DNA of 64,000 bases from Marinobacter sp. LV10R510-11A (GTDB lineage: Bacteria; Pseudomonadota; Gammaproteobacteria; Pseudomonadales; Oleiphilaceae), in assembly GCF_900215155.1 (NCBI RefSeq), contig NZ_LT907980.1:3844001-3908000 (forward strand), written 5' to 3'. The notes beneath the pieces were generated by a model. The model was given only the letters and a program-made list of their open reading frames with translations. It ran no database searches and was not told the origin of the DNA. Positions 56,469 through 64,000 of the stretch are shown here, piece by piece (the stretch's first letter is position 1; each line of letters opens with the position of its first letter). The position numbers were made by a program, and so were the translations under genes.

Positions 56469-57703
56469 ATGCCCATGGCTTTATCAATATCTAAACCCAG
56501 CACAATTACCCCGTTAGGAGCTTCGCCGGCGCTAGAAAACACGGGCACGCTCACTGTGATCTGGAACCGGGCGGTTGAGCGATCGTAACGAATGGGTGAG
56601 ATAAAAAGCGCTTTTCGAGCGCGTGGTTCTTCTGCAGGCCCGCTTCCCGCCACTTCCATAAACTTAGGCTCGTCACCCTGCCAGAAATCAGAGGTGAGCC
56701 GGCTCATGGCTACGATTGCACCCATGTTATTAACCACCATGGCTTCTGTGACCAGGCCCTGATAGGCGTTCTGCCAAGTCTCCAGGGTTTCTGATGCGGG
56801 CAGCGCCAGAATGTGCGCCGCCAGTGGCAGCGTGGCCTCTGGCGCCAAGGCTTGCCATTTGCCATCGATGGTAAGCACTTCGGCGAGGGTTTCCGGCTGT
56901 GGGCCGGCCTTTAGGGCTTGCTGTACGTCCAGCAGCTCCGTCAGTTCAGCTAGCAACTGTTTTGTCAGAGCCTCAATGTGCTGTGTCTCCCGGCCGGTTA
57001 GCGTCAGCGTTTTTTCCATACAACCCGGAAGCGCACGGTTGAATGCGGGCAGGAATTCCGGGTGCTTCTTCCCAAAGACTTCACTAACATAAAGGTGCAG
57101 CGGAGCGTAACGAAGGAAATGCGAATGCAGGCTATCTACGGGGGAGCTGCTTTTGGCGTTCAGCCCTTCCATCAATCGATCATCCATTAGCGCAGAATCA
57201 ATTCGCCCTCGTTCAAGCAGCGCAGGTAGCTGGCTGGGCGAGGCAACACTCAGGTAAATGCTGTAGCCATTTGTCTCCAGCCAGACCTCCTCGTTGCTGC
57301 CATCTACAACGCCGATCCGGTGCTTGCTGGGCTTGGCCGATCGGTCAGTGGTAAAAAAGTACCACTTCTCCAGAGCAACCGGGTTGCTGCGGCTGGCAAT
57401 GGCATCCAGTTCTGCGGATGGGTCTGCTGCAAAATAGCCGTCTGCGATGTTTCGTTTCAACGAATAGATAGCGCGCCTCTGAGGCGCCACGGTAATTTGC
57501 GCAGACCAGCCGGCCTGCTTTGCGGCACAGGTTACGGTGTCTACGGTTTCGCCACCTATGGCCCCGCGATCATCTCCATCAGCTCCCGCGGTTTGATAAG
57601 GCGGAGCTTCAAAGGTAACAAGGTTCAGCTCAGCTGGCTGTGCCAAGCATACTTGAAACACAAGCATTGCTAAGACACCAAGTGCAATTTTTTGATATTC
57701 CAT
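56465..57703 (-). CDS. Secreted protein: solute-binding domain plus cache-like domain
   Basis: A 412-residue exported protein with a signal peptide ending at CLAQPAE. Residues about 25-240 resemble a type 3 solute-binding domain (LVTFEAPPYQT, PQRRAIYSLKR, DGYFAADPS, SALMDDRLMEGL). Residues about 260-412 resemble a single PDC/cache sensor (VTEAMVVNNMGAIVAMSRLT, FWQGDEPKFMEV, VSVPVFSSAGEAPNGVIVLG). No membrane helix or kinase part follows. The combination suggests a periplasmic ligand receptor, but partner and ligand are unknown. The domain calls are by eye. Confidence 0.7.
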   Translation of the reverse strand: MEYQKIALGVLAMLVFQVCLAQPAELNLVTFEAPPYQTAGADGDDRGAIGGETVDTVTCAAKQAGWSAQITVAPQRRAIYSLKRNIADGYFAADPSAELDAIASRSNPVALEKWYFFTTDRSAKPSKHRIGVVDGSNEEVWLETNGYSIYLSVASPSQLPALLERGRIDSALMDDRLMEGLNAKSSSPVDSLHSHFLRYAPLHLYVSEVFGKKHPEFLPAFNRALPGCMEKTLTLTGRETQHIEALTKQLLAELTELLDVQQALKAGPQPETLAEVLTIDGKWQALAPEATLPLAAHILALPASETLETWQNAYQGLVTEAMVVNNMGAIVAMSRLTSDFWQGDEPKFMEVAGSGPAEEPRARKALFISPIRYDRSTARFQITVSVPVFSSAGEAPNGVIVLGLDIDKAMGI

Positions 57704-58117
57704 TAAGACTGCTCATTCCGTTTGTCAGCGAGGTATAAAGTATATAGGACACTAGCAGTTGCAAAGGCTTTTTTAAATGACCTCAATATGGGCCAGCAGG
57801 CTCTCAGCCCTTTTTCGTATGGTGATTGGTGTAATTGGCTTCTTCATGAACCTCCGCCATAACGATTCTGTCGCGCTCGCGGTCAGCCCCTTTAAGCGCG
57901 CTCCGGCGACAGGCGGATTTTGCCCTTAGAGGCATGCAGGCAATTACCCTAAGGTGGTAGTGAGAATACGCCTTGAGCTCAAGGGTGGTTCAGGCGTCAA
58001 GCTGATAAAATTCTAATATTGTTCAAGATGACTCGCATCAAGATGCGCGCCGCCTGCCCAGCATATAATGCTCCGCGCCTCGGCTAGTCTTCCCATTACA
58101 CGCACAGAGTTTTTATT
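57704..58117. other. Intergenic region upstream of hemN
   Basis: A 414-nt gap. It holds the FNR-type promoter of hemN near its right end. An open minus-strand frame at 57773-57925 (50 codons, no start codon with a ribosome-binding site) encodes LTASATES and FMKKPITPITIRKRAESLL, reminiscent of the end of a response-regulator receiver domain. It may be a gene remnant. I see nothing else firm. Confidence 0.4.
58028..58069 (+). promoter_or_regulatory. FNR/Anr-dependent promoter of hemN
   Basis: ATGAC-TCGC-ATCAA (58028-58041) matches eight of ten FNR consensus positions. A perfect TATAAT lies at 58064-58069 with 32 bp between the two centres, exactly the class II layout (activator at -41.5). hemN starts 48 nt after the -10. 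Confidence 0.75.
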
Positions 58118-59536
58118 ATGGCTTCCAATCCCGCACCGCAGACTGCTGAATCCACACTTCCGGAGTTCATCTGGGATGATGCGTTGATCAAACGCTACGA
58201 TCTCAGCGGGCCACGATATACCTCATATCCAACAGCCGTGGAGTTCGATCAGAATTACCCAGTGGAGCAAATGGTGCAGGCAGCAGCCCGCAGTAAGGCC
58301 AGCAACCGACCGCTGTCTCTGTATACCCATTTGCCGTTCTGCGCGCACCTTTGTTACTACTGTGCCTGTAATAAGGTGATTACCAAGAAGCGCGACAAGG
58401 CCATGCCCTATGTTGAGCGTGTACTGAAGGAAGCGGCCATGCAGTCAGAGCTGTTTGGCGCGGATCGCCCGGTAAAACAGTTGCATTGGGGCGGGGGCAC
58501 ACCGACCTTCCTACCCAACGACGTGATGCAGGAACTGATGGAGGGCTACGCCGAGCTATTCAATCTGCAAAGCGGAGATGAGCGAGATTACAGTGTGGAG
58601 ATTGATCCCCGTGAAGTGGATCAAGATACCCTGCCGACACTGTGGAAACTTGGCTTTAATCGCATCAGCTTGGGTGTGCAGGATATAAACCCGAAAGTTC
58701 AGAAAGCCGTCAACCGGATCCAGCCCCGGGAAATGACCGAAGCAGTTCTGAACGAGGCGCGGCAGCTTGGCTTCCATTCAATCAACCTTGATCTAATTTA
58801 CGGCCTGCCGCACCAAACCCCTGAGAGCTTTGCGGATACTCTGGAAGTGGTGCTAGAAATGTCGCCGGACAGGCTGTCTGTGTTTAGCTATGCCCACCTA
58901 CCAGATCGCTTTTATCCGCAAACCCGAATCAAGGACGACACGCTGCCATCGCCGCAGCAGAAACTGATCATTTTGCATAACACTATTAACCGCCTGCTTG
59001 AGGCGGGTTATGAATACATTGGCATGGACCACTTTGCCAAGCCGGATGACAGCTTGGCGGTGGCTCAACGTGCCGGGCGGCTGCACCGGAATTTCCAAGG
59101 CTATACCACGCACTCCGATTGTGATTTGGTGTCTTTGGGAGTGTCTGCCATTGGCCAGACAGACGACGCTTACTTTCAGAATAACCACGACCTGCCCACA
59201 TGGGAGGCCTCTATAGACGCCGGCCAGCTCGCGATTACCAAAGGCGTAAACCTGACCCGAGACGACCGTCTTCGCCGGTGGGTGATTGGCCAGCTTATCT
59301 GCCAATTCCGTCTGGATCGCCAGCAGTTTGCAGCCGAATGGAGCGAAGATTTTGATCGTTACTTTGCAGACGAGCTCAGCCGTCTAAAGCCTATGATTGC
59401 CGATGAACTGGTTAGTGATAACGGCCAAATACTGCAGGTACAGCCCGCTGGTCGATTGCTGATTCGCGCCATCTGCCAGATCTTCGATTTTTATCGCAAA
59501 GAAGGCGCCAGCCAGCGGTTTTCCCGCATTATCTGA
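58118..59536 (+). CDS. hemN: Oxygen-independent coproporphyrinogen III dehydrogenase HemN
   Basis: A 472-residue radical SAM enzyme that converts coproporphyrinogen III to protoporphyrinogen IX without oxygen. Cluster cysteines are Cys75, Cys79 and Cys82, with Cys84 next (FCAHLCYYCACNKV). The N-terminal trip-wire-like region RYDLSGPRYTSYPTA and LHWGGGTPTFLP are diagnostic for true HemN and separate it from HemW. It provides heme under anoxia, which fits the denitrification genes. A hairpin follows. Confidence 0.97.
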   Translation: MASNPAPQTAESTLPEFIWDDALIKRYDLSGPRYTSYPTAVEFDQNYPVEQMVQAAARSKASNRPLSLYTHLPFCAHLCYYCACNKVITKKRDKAMPYVERVLKEAAMQSELFGADRPVKQLHWGGGTPTFLPNDVMQELMEGYAELFNLQSGDERDYSVEIDPREVDQDTLPTLWKLGFNRISLGVQDINPKVQKAVNRIQPREMTEAVLNEARQLGFHSINLDLIYGLPHQTPESFADTLEVVLEMSPDRLSVFSYAHLPDRFYPQTRIKDDTLPSPQQKLIILHNTINRLLEAGYEYIGMDHFAKPDDSLAVAQRAGRLHRNFQGYTTHSDCDLVSLGVSAIGQTDDAYFQNNHDLPTWEASIDAGQLAITKGVNLTRDDRLRRWVIGQLICQFRLDRQQFAAEWSEDFDRYFADELSRLKPMIADELVSDNGQILQVQPAGRLLIRAICQIFDFYRKEGASQRFSRII

Positions 59537-60006
59537 TTGATCTTCACACCTGCCGCAATCCGGGGCCTTTCGTGCCCCGGTAAATTCTTACGACCTCTAA
59601 ATACTGGACTCGCGCCTTTTTTTGGAGTAGCTTCTAAGTGTTCCTTACAGAAAATTCAGATCACGCGCCCTAAATTAGAGGCGTTGTGCTGGCCAGACAC
59701 CTTTCTTGGCTACCTTCCCGGCCGGAAAAAAGCAGCTTCTGCCAACTGAATTCAGGGCTGAAGAGGCTATAATTGCAATGACTACTAAACAAATTTCACG
59801 GCTGTATATACGCTTCCGCTTTCCATAGCGACCCTCACGCCTTGGTGAAATAGCGTCTCTGCTTTTTGCCGACACCTCAGGGTGTTCCTTCCGATTTTTA
59901 CTTTCCGCGCTCCGCGAGCTTGTTGAATGCTCGTGTCCCAAGCAGTCGAGCCTATGCGTACGTCGTCAGTTCTGACGGGCACTGCTATAGCTAAAGAGGT
60001 CCTGAT
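59537..60006. other. Intergenic region between hemN and the SSS symporter
   Basis: A 470-nt gap. It holds the hemN hairpin at its left end and a TATAAT at about 59769. Open frames on the minus strand between 59675 and 59982 have no ribosome-binding site and no recognisable protein. Nothing else is supported. Confidence 0.45.
59560..59580 (+). terminator. Terminator-like hairpin after hemN
   Basis: A 7-bp stem CCGGGGC with GCCCCGG and a 7-nt loop lies 24 nt after the hemN stop, followed by TAAATTCTT. The T run is weak. Confidence 0.55.
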
Positions 60007-61686
60007 TTGAACGAGAACGGTTTTGCTCAGTTTTCAGTGCTGACAATTATGTCGTTACTGGTCGCGTTTTATGGCGGCACCTATCTGCTCACCCTGCTGA
60101 TTCGCAAAAAAAATGAAGATACCTCGGGCTTTATGGTTGCAGGCCATAACGTGGGTTTTGGTATGGGTGCGGCAAGTATGACGGCAACCTGGATCTGGGC
60201 TGCATCGTTTTACGCTGCGGCCACATCGGGTTACACCTACGGCGTATCTGGTCCGATCCACTATGGCCTTTGGGGCGCACTGATGATTTTGTTCATCTAC
60301 CCGTTTGGCCGGCGCTTCCGTAAATTGGCCCCTAACGGCCATACCCTTGGTGAGCTGATTCACGCCCGCCACGGCCCGTCCAGCCAGCTGATTTTGGCCG
60401 GCTCCAATATTCTTGGTAGCATTATCAGCCTGATGGTGAACTTTACCGCAGCGGGCGCTCTGGTATCCGTGCTTTCGCCGCTTTCATTTCAAACGGGCGT
60501 GATCGTCGCCGGGGTAGGGGTGCTTAGTTACACACTCACCTCAGGTTTTCGTGCCTCTGTGTTCACGGACTTTGCCCAGCTTGTTGCGCTGATGGCCATC
60601 ACCGTTATCATTATTCCCGCCGTATTGTTTTCTGTCGGCGGGCCATCTGTGATGGTTGAAGGCTTACAGAACCTGACCGACCAGCAAGCAGATTTTTTCT
60701 CCGTTGATGCAATTATGAATCAGGGCGCGCCCTTCTTTGTGGCTGTGCTTGCGTATGCCATTGGTAACCAGACCATCTCCCAGCGTCTGTTTGCAGTGCG
60801 CGAAAAACACATCAAGCGGACGTTTGTTACGGCAACGCTGGGTTACGGCGCCATTGTTATTGGCCTCGGCATGATCGGGTTGATGGCACTGACCGTGGGG
60901 CTGGAGCCTGTGAACGGCAACATGAACAACCTGATCCCGCAAATGGTCTCGACGTATCTGCCGCCGACATTCGTGGCTCTGTTCTTCGTGCTGGTTATTG
61001 GTGCTTTGTCGTCAACGGCCGACTCGGATCTGTCGGCTCTGTCAGCCATTGTGATGGCGGATATCTATGGCAAAAACATTGCTAAGAACAATCCGGATCC
61101 TAAGAAGATGCTATTGATAGGGCGCATCACCATGATTGTTGCAACCGTCGCCGGTTTGATCTTTGCTAGCTTCTCCCTGGATATTCTGATGATGCTGGTG
61201 TTTGTTGGTGCGCTCTGGGGCGCCATTGTGTTCCCCGTTATTGTCAGCTGCTATTGGGACAGGGTGACCAATGCGGCCTTTACATGGTCCGTGGTTGTTG
61301 CCATGGCCCTGTTCTGCATCGCGCGCTTTGAGCTATTGGAAATGACCGGTGCAACCGTACTGTTCTTTGAAGTGCTGGCTTCGGTTGGCGGTGCTGTCGT
61401 GTTCGGGATGATGGCATTTGGCTTCTTTGGCCGCGTGGTCGGTTTGACCGTTGGAGCGGTTAGCGCAGTGCTCATGCTGGTATACGCCACTGGTTTCCTG
61501 CGTGATTACATGGTTCTTACCGCGTCTCTGACAGCCTACGGTGCTAGCGCCGTCGTGTGCACCGCAATTACCTTGTTTAATAAAGACAGATTCGATTTCG
61601 ACCTGATCAAACAGCGCGTTGGCGACTACGACAACGCTGTAGATGAAGATGAATCCACTATAATCCCTGAAGGAGCACACTCATGA
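60007..61686 (+). CDS. Sodium:solute symporter (SSS family)
   Basis: A 559-residue transporter with 13-14 helices. SSS family marks are SLLVAFYGGTYLLTLLI at the start, SMTATWIWAASFYAAATSGY, the Na+-site helix ALSSTADSDLSALSAIVMAD and ISQRLFAVREKH. The start is a TTG with AGAGG seven nt upstream; no ATG lies earlier in frame at useful spacing. The stop overlaps the start of a 43-residue companion protein by 4 nt (ATGA). The substrate is not evident from sequence. Confidence 0.9.
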   Translation: MNENGFAQFSVLTIMSLLVAFYGGTYLLTLLIRKKNEDTSGFMVAGHNVGFGMGAASMTATWIWAASFYAAATSGYTYGVSGPIHYGLWGALMILFIYPFGRRFRKLAPNGHTLGELIHARHGPSSQLILAGSNILGSIISLMVNFTAAGALVSVLSPLSFQTGVIVAGVGVLSYTLTSGFRASVFTDFAQLVALMAITVIIIPAVLFSVGGPSVMVEGLQNLTDQQADFFSVDAIMNQGAPFFVAVLAYAIGNQTISQRLFAVREKHIKRTFVTATLGYGAIVIGLGMIGLMALTVGLEPVNGNMNNLIPQMVSTYLPPTFVALFFVLVIGALSSTADSDLSALSAIVMADIYGKNIAKNNPDPKKMLLIGRITMIVATVAGLIFASFSLDILMMLVFVGALWGAIVFPVIVSCYWDRVTNAAFTWSVVVAMALFCIARFELLEMTGATVLFFEVLASVGGAVVFGMMAFGFFGRVVGLTVGAVSAVLMLVYATGFLRDYMVLTASLTAYGASAVVCTAITLFNKDRFDFDLIKQRVGDYDNAVDEDESTIIPEGAHS

Positions 61687-61814
61687 GCGAACTTGTATAC
61701 GGTACCTATATTCTGGTGTGGCCGGCCCTCACGCTTGGTGTATTGGCGGTTATTTGCGGTGCGGTTGTGAAAGACGCTGTCCAGGCACGTAAATCAGATA
61801 GCGGTATGGTCTGA
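61683..61814 (+). CDS. 43-residue transporter small subunit
   Basis: A very short protein with one hydrophobic helix, TYILVWPALTLGVLAVICGA, followed by a charged tail (VVKDAVQARKSD). Its ATG overlaps the symporter stop codon, and GAAGGAG lies a few nt upstream, so it is certainly positioned to be translated by coupling. Such tiny one-helix proteins next to SSS symporters are known as putative transporter small subunits. A bidirectional terminator follows. Confidence 0.82.
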   Translation: MSELVYGTYILVWPALTLGVLAVICGAVVKDAVQARKSDSGMV

Positions 61815-61840
61815 CGCTAGAGTGCAAAAAGCGTGAATAT

Positions 61841-61869
61841 AAAACGGGAGCCATTTGGCTCCCGTTTTT
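61841..61869. terminator. Bidirectional terminator between transporter and chemoreceptor genes
   Basis: An 8-bp stem CGGGAGCC with GGCTCCCG and an ATTT loop is flanked by AAAA on the left and TTTTT on the right. It serves both convergent transcripts. Confidence 0.92.
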
Positions 61870-61886
61870 CATCCAATACAGTGAGC

Positions 61887-63914
61887 TCAGGCGGCTGAAA
61901 CCTTAAACTCATTGGCCAGATCCTGCAGTTGCCTGGCCAGTCGCGCCTGTTCACCGGTTACGTGGGAAATTTCCTGGGAACCGGTCAGTGTCAGTATGGC
62001 CACCTCACTGACAGCTTCCATGTTTCCTGCCAGCTCCCGAGTTACCGCAACCTGTTGCTCAGATGCGGCGGCGATCTGGGTTGCCATGTCAGAGATGCTG
62101 TTAACGTCTCCGAGGATGGCGGCAAAGGTCTGCTCCAACTCTGAGGACTGTTCGCTGGCTTCATTAGCCAGTTCGTGGCTGGCAACGATCGAGCGGCTGG
62201 CATTTTCAGTGATCACCTGAAAGCCATTGATAATGTCTTCAATCTGAGTGGTGGAGTCATGCGTCTGGCGAGCCAGAGTGCGAACTTCGTCAGCAACGAC
62301 GGCAAACCCCCTGCCATGTTCACCGGCACGGGCGGCTTCAATGGCTGCGTTCAAGGCCAGTAGATTGGTCTGGTCTGCAACCTTGCGAATTACATCCATG
62401 ACTTCCACGATACTACCGCTGCGCTTCTCCAGCTCTTCAATAACGTCGTTTACATCTTTCACAGAGCTGGCCAGAGAGTGTATGCGGCGCACGCTGCCTT
62501 GCAGAACTTCCTCACCCGCACGGCTTCTCACCATGACGGTATTGGCGGCATCCGCCACTTGCTGGGTATTCCGCGAAATCTGTTCTGACGTGGCTGACAT
62601 TTCCTCGGTAGCAGCAGCGACCTGTTCTATTTGTTCCTGTTGGCTCTTGGTTTGAGTGGCATTCTGGCAGGCGGTTGAACTGGTCTCCTCGGTGGCTGTT
62701 GCAAGCTGAACACTGGCCCTGTCGATGTGCTGAAGGGCGCTGCCAAACCGGCCGAACAGTTCGTTGATTGCACGTCCGATGGTGCCGACTTCGTCTTTAC
62801 TGGATATGTGAATCTGTTGCGTAAGGTCTTTGTTGTCCATGGCGAAACGTACGCCGTCGAGCAGGCTGTTGATCTGTTGGTTGATGGCGCTGACCATGAG
62901 CAGCATCAGCGCAAAAACAGCGATGATGGCGGCTGTGGCAATGCCTGAAACCACAAAAAGATCATGGCGAGCCTTCGCGACGCCCTGAGTTGCAGCCGTT
63001 GAAGTGCTTTCGAGCAGTGTTTTGCGTAAGTCGTTCAGGTTGCCCAGCCGCTCAGTAGTGATATCAAACCACTCCACCGCGTCCAGCGCGTACATGCCTG
63101 AGGGGCTACTGAATAAGGTGTTCCGCTTTTCCTGAAGGTCGCGGCTTTCGTTAGTGACCGGAAGATTTTTGAGTACCGCAAGCAGCGTGGAGTCCGAAGT
63201 CAGCATGGCGCCGGCCTCCCGAATGAAAGCTTCCTGGTGGCCTTCGAATGTAGCGATTTTTTGGATGGCGGGTAGGTCGAAATTTCCACCGCTGATTAGG
63301 GCAGCTCCCGCAGCGCGTTCTTTACCGGCCGCTTCAGCTGCTTCCGCCAGAGCATAGTAGGCATTGATATTGCGGGTCAGCTCCGGATCGGTAGACCGTG
63401 AAATGACCAACGGGATCCGGCTGAGTAACCCGGTAATCAGTTGCGTATAACGAATCCCGGCTTCACTGCCATTGATAGAACCTTTGTCGACGCTGCTGCG
63501 AAGTCGGTCGAGAATGGCCAAACCCTGTTCCACGGACTGAATGCTATTGGTAACAGCTGGGCCGAAAGTAGTTTCCTGTGTGAGGTTGGTAATGCGCGCG
63601 TGATATTCCGGGAGCTGGGTGTCGGTTTGACGACGCTGCATGGTTAACGCTTGCTCCGCTTGGCGGGCCGCATCGCGGTCCGAACCGCTCGAAAGTACCA
63701 CGGCAGATCGCCCCCGTTCCTTTTGCAACGTCTTGATCAGCGGATCGCCGATATCAGCCAACTGAACTAGAGAACGCAGCTCGCGCATATCGCCAAGTTC
63801 GCCTGTATTCAATGCAACGCTTTCAGCCGCAAAGTAGACGATAATCAGCAAGGTCGGCACCACAAGCGTGATGAGTTTTCCGCGCATGGAAAGGTTGTTG
63901 ATGATGTTCTTCAT
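61887..63914 (-). CDS. Methyl-accepting chemotaxis protein with NIT-type sensor domain
   Basis: A 675-residue chemoreceptor: N-terminal helix (about residues 10-30), a large periplasmic all-helical domain (about 35-310), a second helix (about 320-345), HAMP, and a cytoplasmic signalling domain with the hairpin tip [20 protein letters not shown]. The periplasmic part ([48 protein letters not shown]) fits the nitrate- and nitrite-sensing NIT domain of chemoreceptors such as Pseudomonas McpN. Chemotaxis to nitrate would suit this denitrifier. The NIT call is by eye, not by search. Confidence 0.88.
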   Translation of the reverse strand: MKNIINNLSMRGKLITLVVPTLLIIVYFAAESVALNTGELGDMRELRSLVQLADIGDPLIKTLQKERGRSAVVLSSGSDRDAARQAEQALTMQRRQTDTQLPEYHARITNLTQETTFGPAVTNSIQSVEQGLAILDRLRSSVDKGSINGSEAGIRYTQLITGLLSRIPLVISRSTDPELTRNINAYYALAEAAEAAGKERAAGAALISGGNFDLPAIQKIATFEGHQEAFIREAGAMLTSDSTLLAVLKNLPVTNESRDLQEKRNTLFSSPSGMYALDAVEWFDITTERLGNLNDLRKTLLESTSTAATQGVAKARHDLFVVSGIATAAIIAVFALMLLMVSAINQQINSLLDGVRFAMDNKDLTQQIHISSKDEVGTIGRAINELFGRFGSALQHIDRASVQLATATEETSSTACQNATQTKSQQEQIEQVAAATEEMSATSEQISRNTQQVADAANTVMVRSRAGEEVLQGSVRRIHSLASSVKDVNDVIEELEKRSGSIVEVMDVIRKVADQTNLLALNAAIEAARAGEHGRGFAVVADEVRTLARQTHDSTTQIEDIINGFQVITENASRSIVASHELANEASEQSSELEQTFAAILGDVNSISDMATQIAAASEQQVAVTRELAGNMEAVSEVAILTLTGSQEISHVTGEQARLARQLQDLANEFKVSAA

Positions 63915-64000
63915 CGGGAGCCCTTGTATTCGTGAGTGACGACCATTGTGGGCAAGCTTAGTATCCGTTGCTATTCACAGTACGAGGTACCTGTGGTGGT

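Noticed and set aside
59675..59982. Two overlapping minus-strand frames in the gap before the SSS symporter
   Set aside because: No ribosome-binding site, no family resemblance, mostly basic low-information peptide. Listed only as intergenic region.

Overview
The window reads as chromosome of a free-living, facultatively denitrifying gammaproteobacterium. Gene content and order (gpmI-envC-ctpA-yibQ, yibN-secB, sufBCDSATE, fabA-fabB, a nir/nor island, BCCT transporter) most resemble Marinobacter or a close marine relative. That assignment is inferred from protein character and synteny, not from a search. I found no rRNA, tRNA, CRISPR array, prophage or insertion sequence.

Layout. 1-12.5 kb is mostly housekeeping: the end of hisF, a leftward gpmI-envC-ctpA-yibQ operon, rightward yibN and secB, leftward trmL, thiolase and cca, then an outer-membrane TraF-like protein and a FlgT-like protein. 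12.5-19 kb is a leftward sufB-C-D-S-A-T-E iron-sulfur assembly operon. Its promoter overlaps a near-perfect IscR type 1 site, and a long inverted repeat sits between sufA and sufT. 19-22.7 kb holds trhP, a minimal AraC-type regulator and fabA-fabB.

22.8-49.3 kb is a denitrification island. It contains two nnrS genes, two NarK-type nitrate/nitrite transporters, a Crp/Fnr regulator, cytochrome cd1 nitrite reductase with the heme d1 pathway (nirS-D-L-G-H-J-E-N leftward; nirC-nirF-unknown-nirQ-unknown rightward) and a leftward nitric oxide reductase operon (norC-norB-polyferredoxin-norD-norE-norF). A decayed acyl-CoA synthetase and a crotonase interrupt it. FNR/Anr/Dnr-type boxes precede narK2, nirS and norC. 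No nitrate reductase (nar/nap), nirM or nos genes are present in the window.

49.4-64 kb is accessory and physiological: an AEC carrier, a CadR-type MerR regulator with two CDF metal-efflux genes that each carry the same 19-bp-spacer MerR-type promoter, a BCCT transporter with a Usp protein, a tandem HAD protein with altered catalytic motifs, a solute-binding/cache-like secreted protein, hemN behind an FNR-type promoter, an SSS symporter with a 43-residue companion protein, and a chemoreceptor with a probable nitrate/nitrite-sensing (NIT) domain.

Together the genes describe an organism that senses nitrate and low oxygen/NO, imports nitrate and nitrite, makes heme anaerobically, reduces nitrite to N2O and builds Fe-S clusters on demand. 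I do not see a clearly unprecedented multi-gene system. The least explained parts are the two unknown genes flanking nirQ, the tandem HAD protein with Asp-to-His changes in both domains, the triplicated nirS stop region and the two-target CadR regulon.
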